Source: Phycomyces nitens
Lineage: Eukaryota; Mucoromycota; Mucoromycetes; Mucorales; Phycomycetaceae
Direction of reading: 5' to 3'
DNA length: 64,000 nucleotides
NCBI GenBank assembly: GCA_022702545.1
Contig: JAHRBC010000003.1
Coordinates: 806,001 to 870,000, forward strand
The position numbers and the translations under genes were made by a program. Positions 36,338 through 47,495 of this stretch are shown piece after piece; positions within the stretch are counted from its first letter, which is position 1, and each line of letters opens with the position of its first letter. The notes under the pieces were generated by a model. It was not told the origin of the DNA. It searched no databases and saw nothing but the letters and a program-made list of their open reading frames with translations.

Positions 36338-37335
36338 ATGGAGAGTACAGAATCAAGCCATCAAGACAGAGAAGCAACGATTCGTCTGGTGAGATCATCT
36401 GGATCCGAACTGTTCGCAACCAATCGACAAAGACCGATTCCTAGAGACGACAAGATTCACTTGTTGGATGGTGAAAATAGTCCTCAAAATATTGCCCTTT
36501 ATGGCTTTTTACTTGGCATGGTCTGTAGTGGAGGACTAATGCTGGTAATCCTGGGTAAATCGGAATGGGGAATCCAACATCTTGGAATCTACATTGGCGC
36601 CCTTGCTCTTTTTCACTTTTTGGAATACATTGCCACTGCCCTGTTTAATGCAGACAAACTAAGTCTCGACTGTAAGTTTTTTTTTTGGGTGAAAGAGTTT
36701 TACAAAGTTTAAATATCTTATTGTATTTATATCCATGCCTGTATTATAGCCTTCCTGATCGACCATAGTCCTCACTACCATGCTGCCCATGCTGCCTCAA
36801 TTATTGAATTTATTATTGAATACTTATTCTTCCCTTCGTACAAGAGATTCGGCTTATTGAGCTGGCTAGGTAAGCCCAATTCTTACTTATGGTCAAGTAT
36901 CCAACCAATGATTTCCCTAGGTCTCTTCCTCCTTGTTCTTGGCCAGGGATGCCGTACAGTGGCCATGTTCTCTGCCAGACACAACTTTTCCCACCACATT
37001 GTAGACTACAAATCTCACGACCATGTTCTGGTTAAGCATGGAATCTACAGGTAATTGCTCTTTTTTTTTCTAATATGGTCTTTTCATACTTACCTTTTAC
37101 TTGCCTCGATTGCAGTATTATGCGCCATCCTTCTTACTTTGGATTCTACTGGTGGGCTGTCGGTGCTCAGTTTCTCCTGATGAACCCAATTTGCCTTGGT
37201 CTATTTGTATACTGGCTCCACAAATTCTTTGCCGAGCGTATTGCCTATGAAGAACATACATTGAACCGATTCTTTGGACCAGAGTGGATTATCTACAAGT
37301 CAAAGACGCCTACCTGGATGCCATTAATTCCCTAG
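36338..37335 (+). CDS. STE14: Isoprenylcysteine carboxyl methyltransferase (Ste14/ICMT)
   Basis: ER membrane enzyme that methylates the C-terminal prenylcysteine of CaaX proteins (Ras, Rho, mating factors) using S-adenosylmethionine. Four exons (36338-36671, 36750-36869, 36921-37050, 37116-37335) join to 267 aa with several membrane helices. Family landmarks: HFLEYIATALFN, FLIDHSPHYHAAHAASIIEF, RTVAMFSARHNFSHHIVDYK, HVLVKHGIYSIMRHPSYFGF, YWWAVGAQFLLMNPICLG and the catalytic C-terminal RIAYEEHTLNRFFGPEW then YKSKTPTWMPLIP. Intron 2 is 51 nt, divisible by three and stop-free, so retention would add 17 residues; the spliced form fits the family better. The Rho GEF at 6.3 kb acts on a class of proteins this enzyme modifies, but they are not linked. 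Confidence 0.95.
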
Positions 37336-37856
37336 ATCCAACTGCACCTTGAATGGGCATTTAGAGGCCATTAAACCAAGAATTCAACCTCTTTAACAAC
37401 AGTTTTGCTGATTTTATTTTATAAACATTGATAGCATTTTTTTTTTTTTTTAAAAAAAAGAGAGTTTTGTAAAGTCTATTATGTCCATAGGCCTTATAGA
37501 ATATACTAGCCTTTATATTGGCAGAGACGGTAAAGAAAAATAAACAGGTTTGGTTTCTTGACTTTGGAGATGGCTAAAGTACATACCACTAAAAATGGTT
37601 CTGTAAAAGACATGATTATATGGTTATTATTGGAATTAGCAACGAGTTCCATTACACAACATTAAAATCTCCCATGTCTAGCTACTGTAATTGTAGCTCT
37701 TTAAAGACCTAGCTTGCTTACAATAGACTCAAGGTGCTGTTAAAGCTGTGCCGAGAGTTTGTAGATTTATCTTTTGCAAGCCGTTCAAAAACACTGCCAT
37801 TATGCAATCAAAGCTGGCCACAATTGATTAATGATACCTCTGGAGATTTATTCCTC
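37336..37856. other. Intergenic, nothing recognised
   Basis: Poly-T/poly-A tracts at 37438-37460; no gene seen between convergent STE14 and the HTH gene. Confidence 0.45.
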
Positions 37857-38381
37857 TTATTTGCTCTTTTTCTTCTTTGGTCTCGACCGAGGTTTCATCA
37901 GTCCACGACCAGTTGCAACAATTGATCTCCTTTTCATTACACTTTGAATCCATCCTTTGGTGAAATTCTTATCTGGAGCAATCGATGGATCAGATTTGAT
38001 AATATCCCCAGCGAGTCTTAGTAAAGTTGACTGGTTGACTGGTATACGAGCTTTTTTCATATTGTCAATCTCTGACTCCAGTCTTTCTTCGAGTGCCGGA
38101 GCAGCCGCGGTAACAAAATGCTTGCAGCCAAACTGATGGGGTTCTGCCTTTCTGATCTTTGATCGAGATTCTTCCGAGATTATTCGTTTGACAGTGGTAT
38201 GTGAAAGAGGTTTCCAGACTCCTTCTTTCTGGAATTGTTCGAAAGCCCAGATACCTAGGTCATGTAGAGTAATGTTGCTACTGTCTTCTTTTTCAATTAT
38301 GGCTTCTTTCTGTTCGCGAGTGAGTGTCACTCGTTCATTTTTTGCCTTTGGGTGAGGGTGAGGGTTGGGGATGTTTGGCAT
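37857..38381 (-). CDS. Solitary CENP-B/Tc5-type helix-turn-helix protein (174 aa)
   Basis: A single intact frame MPNIPNPHPHPKAKNERVTL ending RSRPKKKKSK-stop. It contains two helix-turn-helix units as in CENP-B and pogo/Tc5 transposases: first TREQKEAIIEKEDSSNITLH with LSHTTVKRIISE, second LRLAGDIIKSDPSIAPD with FTKGWIQSVMKRRSI, the latter matching the HTH_Tnp_Tc5 pattern GWLxxFKxRxxI. The DDE nuclease that follows in real pogo elements is absent; instead a basic nuclear-localisation-like tail ends the protein. It is either a domesticated DNA-binding protein or a truncated transposase whose remaining part is still open. Absence of any stop over 174 codons in otherwise decayed DNA favours recent function. 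Confidence 0.72.
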   Translation of the reverse strand: MPNIPNPHPHPKAKNERVTLTREQKEAIIEKEDSSNITLHDLGIWAFEQFQKEGVWKPLSHTTVKRIISEESRSKIRKAEPHQFGCKHFVTAAAPALEERLESEIDNMKKARIPVNQSTLLRLAGDIIKSDPSIAPDKNFTKGWIQSVMKRRSIVATGRGLMKPRSRPKKKKSK

Positions 38382-39553
38382 TGTGGAAAAGAGGTGGTTT
38401 TAAAGGTGGACCAAAGTCGGTATGCTTTTGTATCATTAAAATACCGCATGCTTAATCACCAAAAGGCTGTATTTTTTTTACAGTGCGGTCGATTCTTGGA
38501 TGGGACAGCTTTGAAATCCCGCGCCTTTTTAAAATAAAATATCCATCCCGACAGCTCCGTATAGGTTGGCTAATGGCACACATTTGGCTCTTGCCAATAT
38601 ATCTCTATATGTTATCACTTTTGCTTTTTGTCTTTAAATGCCACAGTACACAAACTCACTGAAATAAAGAGCAGAAGTCTGTAATTTATAAAAAGATATT
38701 ATTACAGACATTCTAGTATTTTGTGTGTAGTACATTGCTCTTTGTGAGTGCATGTAGTGGATTTGACATTGGATTACAATGGAATGCACGCACTTTAACT
38801 AGTATTCAATGCCATTATTATTTTTCAGAAAACGTTTCAAGTTCTTTATATTCTTCAGACGGTTAATTTTGACCCTCATCATCTTGTCAAGGTATACCAA
38901 TACATCTTTAATTGAACTGGGATCAGGACTACATACGGGTCACTTTATCACTCTTAAATCTGCGTTTTTTTTGCTCTCTTTTATCTCTACAGTACTTTGG
39001 CACGGGGAATTATCTTGATAAAGGTTTTATATTCTCTGGTTCACACTCTAAATTGTTTTTGAAATGAATCAAAGTGATTTAAAGTATGCTTATATATTCC
39101 CATTGTTAAATATCCTGGCTTATTATTTTCACGAGCGCAACACATTTAGATCAGATATATTTTCAGATTATTTAGTACCCTGTGTAAACTTGGATCCTGA
39201 AGGGTATACCATATATACTTTACTCTTTTGTCTAAAACCTCAAAAAAAAATACGTTTGTATGTTGGAAAAAGCATAAGTGTGGATTATGTACTCCAATTG
39301 ACTAGATTCCAGCATTCAATAGTCTATCTAGCGTGTTGAGTAAAGACAAAGTGATTTATTAAATGCTAATTGGTAAGTCATGTCATGTATACAGCTAAAC
39401 AAGAATTCAAATTAATGGTCTTTATGATAGCTTGCATTTTATCATTGGAAACATACACTCCCAGACTTATAATTATTATGTTGATTAGCATGGCTAAGCT
39501 AGAGTCCTGTTTTTTTTTATATTTCTTGACGCAGAACACGCAAGTATCGTTCA
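38382..39553. other. AT-rich, nothing recognised
   Basis: Short frames only (for example 39064-39339), without family, splice or start support. Confidence 0.4.
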
Positions 39554-39817
39554 TCAAAAGTTCCAGAGAGTCCCTTTCTTTCTACGGGTAACTGTTGTTG
39601 TCGCCTTTCTGTACCTTTGAATTGCACTATGTACAGTGTACCGTGCTATATTATATCTTTTACAAACAAGCGATACCTTTACTCCATCATCAAAGGCACC
39701 AATACTCGTTCCTCTAAATTCAATTGGAACTTCTTTTTGTCTAGAAATAGTGCCAAAAATGTTTTCTATATAGATGACTACAAAATAATGAATAATAAAG
39801 ATCACAAATAACAGCAA
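39554..39817 (-). pseudogene. Tc1/mariner-like transposase N-terminal remnant
   Basis: The frame contains EVPIEFRGTSIGAFDDGVKV then SLVCKRYNIARYTVHSAIQR and YRKATTTVTRRKKG, the layout of the first HTH and linker of Tc1-like transposases. The DDE part is not recognisable downstream. A second decayed copy of the same superfamily is at 33.3-34.3 kb. Confidence 0.6.
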
Positions 39818-42297
39818 GTCTAGGTACTAGTATTTAAATAAAAAAAGAGCTCAGAGCTGTACCCTTCCTGAGCCTGTAGAATTATAGCTATTAAGATACA
39901 TCTATCTATTCTGAATATCGGTTATCCTAATAGCTATAATTGTATCACTTCATTCCTTCTTGGCAAGTGATAGTCGACCAGACACTTTACTTTTGGGTCA
40001 GACATATATATTTTATAAATTATATTTTATATCAGCCTTTGTTACATTTAACTGTCTGGGCTCTTTTATCACTTTATTATATATTTAAAGCATGCTGAAT
40101 CAAATAACCATATCAATATTGTTGTACTATTATCGATTGTAAAAGTGAAGCTGATAAATAAATATGTGGTTGATAGATAGTTTTTTATTAAATAATTTAT
40201 TTTTGAAAGAATGTACAGCATTTTTGTCAGATTCTTAGTTCACCGTTTGCCTAACAAAAAGCAAACGGATCCATCTCCCTCAGGACGAAGACCTGATCTG
40301 ACATCGAAGGAGAAAAAAAAGATGGCTACACTCTTTGGCCAAAACACTTCATCGGCATAAACGAAGAGCCTCCATGTTAAAAGAGTAGTATGAGAACCAG
40401 AATGATATTTAGGCAGCGCTGCACGTCAGCATACACCATATAACCAAGTCTGAATTCCTAGAGTATCGGATGCCCAATCCGCATCGCGCATACCGCAGCC
40501 ATCCGCTCTAGACACTTGCGCAATAAATTGCCAGTGCTACAACAGCAAAAGGTTGTAGACACAGTACAAGAGAAAGCCGTGCCTCCCTCCTGTAGGTCTA
40601 GAAAAGAAACTTCCCTGCCCAAGAACTAAACGCCCAGGCAGACCTGAAAAAGCAGAGTGATTAAAAAGTATACAATATTCATGGTACATTATCTAGGTAT
40701 CTCACTTCCCTTTTTTTAAATTTCCGTGTCTACACCGTGAGCCATAGTTTCTTCTCATCGATAGCCTTGTGGGTGTCTGAGGTTGTCAAGTACATTTTCA
40801 CTGTCTTTTTTTTTCAACGGCCTTGTGGAATCTAGAAGAACAAGTGGGCTAGAGTTTTATTCTACGCATTTATTTCTCAAGAGTATATAGTATTGCCGTT
40901 TGGAGACACCAAGCTGGCATACATTATATCTTGGAAAGCAGGAAAGAAATAATAGAAAATGACTTACCAGAGGAATGTTTCTTAGGAAATTGTACTTACA
41001 TGAAAGAGAGGGATACAGTTTGGTAAGAGGGTAAGGGTCATTTAAATAATTAATTTTGTTGGAATGTGAAAAGGGAACCAGGGAGACGAAGTTTTTAAGT
41101 GACGTCTACGCGTACATATTATCTATTATACATTGGATTCTTGACCAAGGTAATAAATTGACCGGTATATACTAGAAAATATTATTATAAAACAAAAATG
41201 CCTGTAAGATAGAGTCAAAGAAGAGTCCTGAAGATATATTGTCTGCATGGGATTTGTCTTGATAAGGATTTTAGATAATATTATATTAGCTTTATAGATA
41301 ATACACCACAATAACAAGGCACTGCCATCATAATATTAATTAAAGTGTAGTATTAATAAATAGAGTTACAATAATGTGCTCATATTGTATAGTCTTTTGT
41401 AATAAGCTGCTAAAATGTATTCAAAGCATATCTTATATCTTGATCTTTCATAGTATTACACTGCGATGTGCTTTGCCGCAGTGTATCTGGTTTTATTATT
41501 CAATAACAAGTGCTTGGACCTCTGTCACATATTTTTTGAAATGGTTTTGTTATTCAAATAAAAAACCAAACAATTATTAAAGCTGTAAAGTTCAAAAATC
41601 TGAACTACGATATCCCTGCAAGATATTCAATTCTACTTTAGTAGTAAATATAAGAATATCTGCAATGAGATTTCTTTGATATCTCATAGTTGCTAGCCTT
41701 TAAACATTATAGTACCTTTAATCTCTTGATGTAAATACATAAAAATAGTGAGAAACCATCCTAGTAGATACACTTGTTTTATAAAAGTCAATTACTCTAA
41801 ATCATTATCCAGAATAAGAATTTTTGGGACGAGTAATTTCTGATATCTCGTAATATCTAACAAGTGCATTAAAATTAGGTTTGAGCAAAAGATACAAAAA
41901 GACGCTTATATTATATGAGAATAATACAAGTGAGAGATAATACAGACTAGAACACTTTAATAAATCAAATATATTCCTGGTCACGGTAAATTAACAGGAA
42001 TAATTGCAAGAGTATTCACAGCTACCGCAAATTTGTAATATGTGCGCTTCAAGAATCCTTTGATATGTTTTGCCTTTTCGAATAATTATCCTGATCTTTT
42101 AATTTTGTTTAAGCCAAAGAATATTTTCCTTTCTTCTGGCCCCAGAAATAGGAAGCTATTTTCAATCGGTTTAATGACGCCTTAATAAGCACACCAGTTT
42201 TGGATCTTTTCAGAAAGGATTAAAGTATAAATCCTCGTCACCGATACTTTAATTAGGGGGTCTTGTTTTCGGGCTCTTACAATTTCTGGAAGATGAC
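39818..42297. other. AT-rich decayed region
   Basis: One GC-richer stretch at about 40240-40650 looks like an old coding insert with stops in all frames. The rest is AT-rich without recognisable genes, apart from the U6 fragment at 41.5 kb. Confidence 0.4.
41490..41533 (+). pseudogene. Truncated U6 5'-end duplicate
   Basis: ACAAGTGCTTGGACCTCTGT then CACATATT matches the first 25 nt of the U6 gene at 33143 with one mismatch, and the ~15 nt upstream (TTTTATTA...AAT) also resembles the U6 5' flank. The U6 core is missing, so it cannot function. Confidence 0.7.
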
Positions 42298-42640
42298 TTG
42301 GACAAATGGATAGTAATTGTCTACGGGTCAAAGGAATTGCATGGATCTAAAAAGAATTACGTAGCAACAGATCTGAAAGTTCTAGGTCTTGCTTGGAGCT
42401 ATTCTCGTTCTCATTATTATCTGTCTGATAGACGTATTATGCTCTGCACTGATTATGCTGCTCTGATAGATATTGTAAGCAGCCTAATCAACAAATGTGT
42501 ATTGTTTGAAGTTTCCCTTCAAATGTTTTATACCTTTCTCATATTCTCTTACGATTCTCGTTTATTTTTGTGTTTTACCAATAGAGTTTGCTGTCTATTG
42601 GCATATTATTGGATACAACGGTCAAGGATCACTTTCATCT
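42298..42640 (+). pseudogene. Ty3/gypsy-type RNase H remnant
   Basis: The frame contains VYGSKELHGSKKNYVATDLK, VLGLAWSYSRSHYYLSDRR and IMLCTDYAALIDIVSS, matching the RT-RNase H pattern YxSKxLxxxExNYxxTExEx ... TDHxAL of LTR retrotransposons. The following codons lose similarity. No LTRs or integrase were identified. Confidence 0.7.
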
Positions 42641-43969
42641 AAAAGTGCTCCCGCAACTGAGAAAACTATTAAATATAATGATTCAATCATTATATCTTTC
42701 TTAAACATATTCTCTTAAACCTAAGAAAGGTTTTTCTATAAAGTTGTTACATCATGAAACCGCTACATAAATTGACATCAGTTCATAAAAAAGATAAATT
42801 TGGAATAAAAAAATATTTGAAGAATATTATGCTTATTACTGATCATAAGCCTTATGAGTTGGTCCAGATAATTGTTCACATCTTCATAACTTTTCAAGTT
42901 AACACCAAAAGGCCTCATATTTAAAACTAGAGATGTTGACATATGGTAATAGTATAAGATCTCATACTGCTTGGGCTTCTTCTCAGAGATATTTCAGAGA
43001 AGGAAATATCAATAAGCTAATGATAAGGCAGATACTGGATATTATTAACAATGGATACAAGGTGCAGTTGATGGAAAATTTATCATTCAGTTTAACCATT
43101 GCGTTTTCATGTTTTTACCCAAACACTTTAAAAGGTCTACTGAGAACTTTCGTGATTACCTAGATTGAAAATGTTACTATCAGTCTTCTAGTAGCCTCGG
43201 TCTAGCAGGGGAAGGATAGCAAAATATATAAGAGAAATTATTTGCCATTAACCACTTGGACCTCAAGCACTAAGCCAACGTACTTGATTTTTCCATGACT
43301 GTTCTTGCATTGTTCCTTTCAAATGAATTTAATATCATGCCGCCTTTTTCTTTTTTGTCTTCAAGTTACCTGATTAGTTCCCATAGTCTTTCTTTATTGC
43401 TTTTACTATAATATCATTTTCTCAAAGACGGTCACCTTTAAAAAAAAACAATTCTCTAAAATAAAACTGTATAAACAGAATGGAGCATATCAAATAAATT
43501 TATGCTTATATTATCCAACTTTCTCAAGTATATCTTGATTGTCTGATTTAGAGTACTATAATTTGGAACTATAGCTGTAAAGGGCTGGTTACAAGCATTT
43601 AATTTTGAAGACAAACTAATTAAAGGCATTTACACTATGACAGTTAATATAGCACATTTCAATGCGAAATGGATGACTCAATCATGATTATCATTTACGT
43701 ATATAATAATATATAGTATATATACATATATTAATAGCTACAATATTAAGAGAGATATTTACTCCAATTTTTTTTTAAATATTAAATTATTTGCAGACGT
43801 ATAATAGCTAACCATGTAAAATGACCAAGATGTTTCAAGAGATTTTATTTGAGGGAATACAAAGTCAAGTCAAGTCAAGGGTAGTGTGAAACGATTAGGG
43901 TTAATTTGCTCTTGTCCTTTGTCTTGCTCAATCTTCTTCTTCTGCTTCCATTCAATCCTCATCTTCCCG
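42641..43969. other. AT-rich flank of the palindrome
   Basis: No recognised gene. A GTCAA pentamer repeat occurs at 43864-43880 just before the palindrome. Confidence 0.4.
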
Positions 43970-44009
43970 CATCGCAGCAGCTCGGTCTTCGGACCATGTC
44001 ACCACTCGG

Positions 44010-44130
44010 TCTTCCTGCACTGTCAAGGCCCAGTCTTCCGCTCTGTTCAATGTTAGTCTTTCTGCACAATTCAATGTTGGTCCTTTGGCGCCGTTCAATG
44101 CAAGTCTTCTTTCTTTGTCCAATCCAGGTC
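44010..44130. repeat. About 24-bp degenerate tandem repeat at outer arm end
   Basis: Units of the type GTTCAATGTTGGTCCTTTGG recur (GTTAGTCTTTCTGCACAATT and so on). The left arm has one more unit than the right arm. Minus-strand translation shows an octapeptide-like periodicity (NGAKGPTLNCAERLTLNRAE). Confidence 0.6.
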
Positions 44131-44336
44131 TTCTGCGCCATTCAGTCCAAAGTCTTTTCGCCTTGCTTGATCTTTGATTGCTTTCTTTGCCCAATTTCAA
44201 TTTCTTTGTTCATTCGGTACTTGTCTTTTTACTTTGTTCAGGTTCATTGTCAAATTTTAACGGATTCCGTACATTCAATTTTTTTTTTAAATGGTCGATA
44301 ATTTGGAAACCAAGCCTCACAAGCGCCCTAGAGGAA

Positions 44337-44600
44337 AGAACATCTACTCATATGCTTGCAACTCCCCTTAGGGCTATCTGTCCTACAGGCATAAGGTACG
44401 TCTTCCCTGATTCTTACCATATAGCAACATATGACTTTGTATATTTCCTTCTTAAGGGCCCGTTGTATTGGGCTATTCCAAAAGATGAAAATATACTAAA
44501 GGCATACGCTGCTGCATAGGATACAGCAAAAGACATACCTTATGCCTGTAGGACAGATAGCCCTAAGGGGAGTTGCCAGCACATGAGTTGGTGTTCTTTC
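44337..44600. repeat. Nested inverted repeat inside the left arm
   Basis: About 65 bp at 44337-44403 (ending GGCATAAGGTACGTC) returns inverted at 44533-44600 (starting GACATACCTTATGCC), with a ~130-bp loop. Both copies can encode ATPLRAICPTGIR followed by a GTAYGT splice-donor-like sequence. The same nested pair occurs in the right arm at about 62965-63210. Confidence 0.8.
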
Positions 44601-44919
44601 CTGGAGGACTCCTGTGGACCATCGTCTTTCATTATATCATCTTTAACATTTTGGACATCTAGAGAAAGATAATACATATATATATTAGTACATGTTCTTC
44701 ATCATAAATCACGAGATCAATAGGTACTTACAGTTCAAATTGTATAAAGGATGCTACCACCACTTTAACCACCGAAGGCGTCTTTCGAGAGATCTTCCTT
44801 CTTGCGGAGGGCGCCTTTTTTTAGCACTCCTCCTTTTTTTCTTGATAGCTTGAAATTTCATTTCAATTCTTCTTTGAATCAAACTCATAATTGGATTCGT
44901 AGGGAACGGCATTGATCTT

Positions 44920-45210
44920 GTCATCAAACTCGGGAAGCAAACTTGGAAGCAAACTTGGAAATCCAACTTTGTACTGAACTCGGCTTCGAACTTGGCCTTG
45001 AACTCGGAAATCCAACTCGACATTGAACTCGGCTTCCAGACCAGACATCAAACCATGCATTGGACTACACTAAACATTGCTTTGGACTTACCTTGAGCCA
45101 TACATTGGACCTTGCAGCAAATATAACACTGGACTTTGCATTAAACTTTGCATTGGACTTGGAGTTGAACTTGGCATCGGAATTGGATTGAGCTCGACAT
45201 TGGACTTTGG
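44920..45210. repeat. 12-bp-period degenerate repeat, outer left arm
   Basis: Successive units such as TTGGACTTTGCA, TTAAACTTTGCA and TTGGACTTGGAG encode a four-residue period on the minus strand (KFNSKSNAKFNAKSS). The counterpart in the right arm is 62380-62600, with different unit order. Confidence 0.6.
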
Positions 45211-45320
45211 CAGGCGTCGATTTGGTATTCGGTTTTTGTACTGTAGACATTTGGTTGACTTGACTTGAAAGATTTCTTGGCTATGGATTGTACCCCTTGC
45301 TTGATTTCAGTCTTCTGTAA

Positions 45321-45876
45321 TAATTTTGACAGTGAATATTCACACTTGGTTAGAGTCAGCGTTTTTACGTTACCTTGACTGAGAAGATTTACCCTGGGTT
45401 GAGATTGGCTTGCGTTTTGAGGATCTCTTGTTGATCCCTGTTTATACACCGGCTGAAGTATGAACAGATTGTGTTCTTTGTTTTGTTGCCATGGATGATA
45501 GGATTTGACAGCCGGATTTTTTTTCTTGATGTAAGCGGGACAGACGGTACACGGGGTAATACAATCCACCACAGCCACCACCTCCACCAGCAGGACCAGC
45601 AAGGCTACCAACAAAGGGAAAATGGAACCGCCAACAGAAACCATGTGCCAATCGAGCGATGCGTCCACCACAATGGGCTGGACAATCAACGGCAGACGGA
45701 TGACCAGACTTGGTTGATCCAAGGCCCTATACAGGCACAAAGGCACTGTAAGTCTTTGGGCGAGAGAAGTACGACTAGCGCACTCAACGGCCTGCCGTTA
45801 GCAAGAACCATTCTTCACTCTCACTGGCATCCTCCAGACGGTGTCCTCTTGTAGTACATAGGCCGGGATAAGGAAA
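45321..45876 (-). other. Possible two-exon gene fragment in left arm (unresolved)
   Basis: Mirror of 61491-62046. The minus strand shows FPYPGLCTTRGHRLEDASES then EEWFLLTAG, a possible 43-nt intron, and a second part with a strongly hydrophobic segment (PLLVALLVLLVEVVAVVDC) after DASLDWHMVSVGGS. The opposite strand is also open for over 120 codons, so coding direction is not decided. No family recognised. Confidence 0.22.
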
Positions 45877-46024
45877 CTAAAGACCGTTTATATAGTTAGT
45901 ATCCAAAATGTCATAAAATACAGTATAATGGAACAAATACTTATCTTAAGGGTTCTCCTTGATGCTGTCACAATCATATGGATTTGAAGGACAATACCAT
46001 CTGGGGCCGTATCGCTGCTTCGGT

Positions 46025-46867
46025 TCACACTGTTCTGTTGGGAGCTCCCTCGTAGATTGCTGGTAGCCTATAAAGTCCCGCCAGTGTTAGTGGTGTTTGT
46101 ATGGATTGTCTTACCCCTGATTTTCTTGATGTCCCGTATTTGATTTCTTGATGAATCGGATGCTTCGTATATGTTCTTGATTGCAGTAGAGGTCCAAGCA
46201 TCCCTTTCCCTCAGCCCAGCGAGATGGCGAGACTCTGGGCTGAACTCTCTTGAGTTGAATGGTTCCTTTGTTCTTGACGATACCTTGTTTGGATTTCTTG
46301 ATAGTGAACCCGGTACGCTGATGATGTCTTGAATGTTTCGGAACCTGGGAAAGGGATATTTGTACGTACTGGTCTCGATCATGCTCAGGGATGGCAGCCA
46401 CAACAATTGAATCATCTTGGATATCTTTTGTATCGGTTTATTTTGTCTTGGGTCGGTAAGCTGTAAGATGTACAGGCTGAGTTGGCTGAATAAGCTTCAT
46501 TGGCTTCATTGGCTGTACGGATGAATGTAGCCGCCGTCCCTTTGCAGAACATATTGTCGGCGGAAGCAGTTGGTGTAAAGAAGACGACCTGGGACCAGCA
46601 TAGGCTTGTTGTCTTGTTGGCTGGTCGTATCCGAGATATCTTGACTTGCGATATAATTCTCGGATCCATTGTTTGAGGTGGCCATTCTTGCGAGTTTATA
46701 TGGCCTCGAGAGTCAGGATTGTTTTTGAGCCAATCCACTTGGAATCGTCTGATGCTTGATCGAGTCGTTCTTGTTTCGACTATTGGCCGTGGATATCTGG
46801 TGTTACTCTCGAGGCCATCGACGGAAAGATTGCTTCTCCTCAATGACAACTGCCATATATAATACAT
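46025..46867 (-). CDS. Putative three-exon gene of unknown function, left copy (248 aa)
   Basis: Mirror image of the right-arm copy at 60500-61342, where the model was worked out: exons of 394, 310 and 43 nt separated by introns of 49 and 47 nt, all in phase. The predicted protein is basic (RIRPANKTTSL, RTGFTIKKSKQGIVKNKGT, RWAEGKGCLDLYCNQEH). The corresponding open frames are residue-identical in the two arms. No family recognised; existence as a gene is inferred from intron borders joining open frames. Confidence 0.38.
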
Positions 46868-47053
46868 GGGCCTTTAGTTGTCAATCGCAACCTGCTACTG
46901 ACAGAAGTAAGCATACTCTGCTCGGTCTGGTCAATCGGTTGATTGTTGCCCATCTAGACCAGTCATCATTCACCTCAAAGAGGTTGGCACAAAATCTGAC
47001 TGCAGTTCTCTTGTATTGCTTGCAACTGCCTTGGGATCCCATGCTTTCTCTCC

Positions 47054-47106
47054 CAGTGACAAGTACAGGGCGGATTGTCGGAAGACTTGATGCGTACTTG
47101 TCACTG
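47054..47106. repeat. 13-bp perfect inverted repeat (left arm copy)
   Basis: CAGTGACAAGTAC at 47054-47066 and GTACTTGTCACTG at 47094-47106, separated by 27 bp. The partner in the right arm is at 60261-60313. Confidence 0.85.
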
Positions 47107-47495
47107 TTGCGATCGAACTACGGTTGGGGTGTCTGTAGAAATCACCTTGTTTTTGCCATCTCCGGTGATTATGCTTGTCTGGGTGTGTGCTTGCGTAGTT
47201 GGACCCAGGAACAGACTCGATTGTACCCCTGTAGCTGATCTTCCGTTACGTCTGTGAGAATCTTGTTGACAATATCTTGCTGTCCTTGGCTTGTTTCTCA
47301 GAAACCTCTCGAGTGCATTGGCTCTATAGATGGATTTACCACAATCCAATAGTAGACTCCTCATAGTCCGGAAAGGACCAATCAGAACCTGGACGCAAGC
47401 TTATAATATCTTGCAAGAGCCGGCAAAGGTCATCCAAAGACTCGAGAAGAATCCAACATGGAGACCAACTCGTTCGGTCCAGACATAACGGCGTA

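Noticed and set aside
42641..43200. Ty3 integrase downstream of the RNase H remnant
   Set aside because: No HHCC zinc finger or DDE pattern visible; only short unassigned frames.
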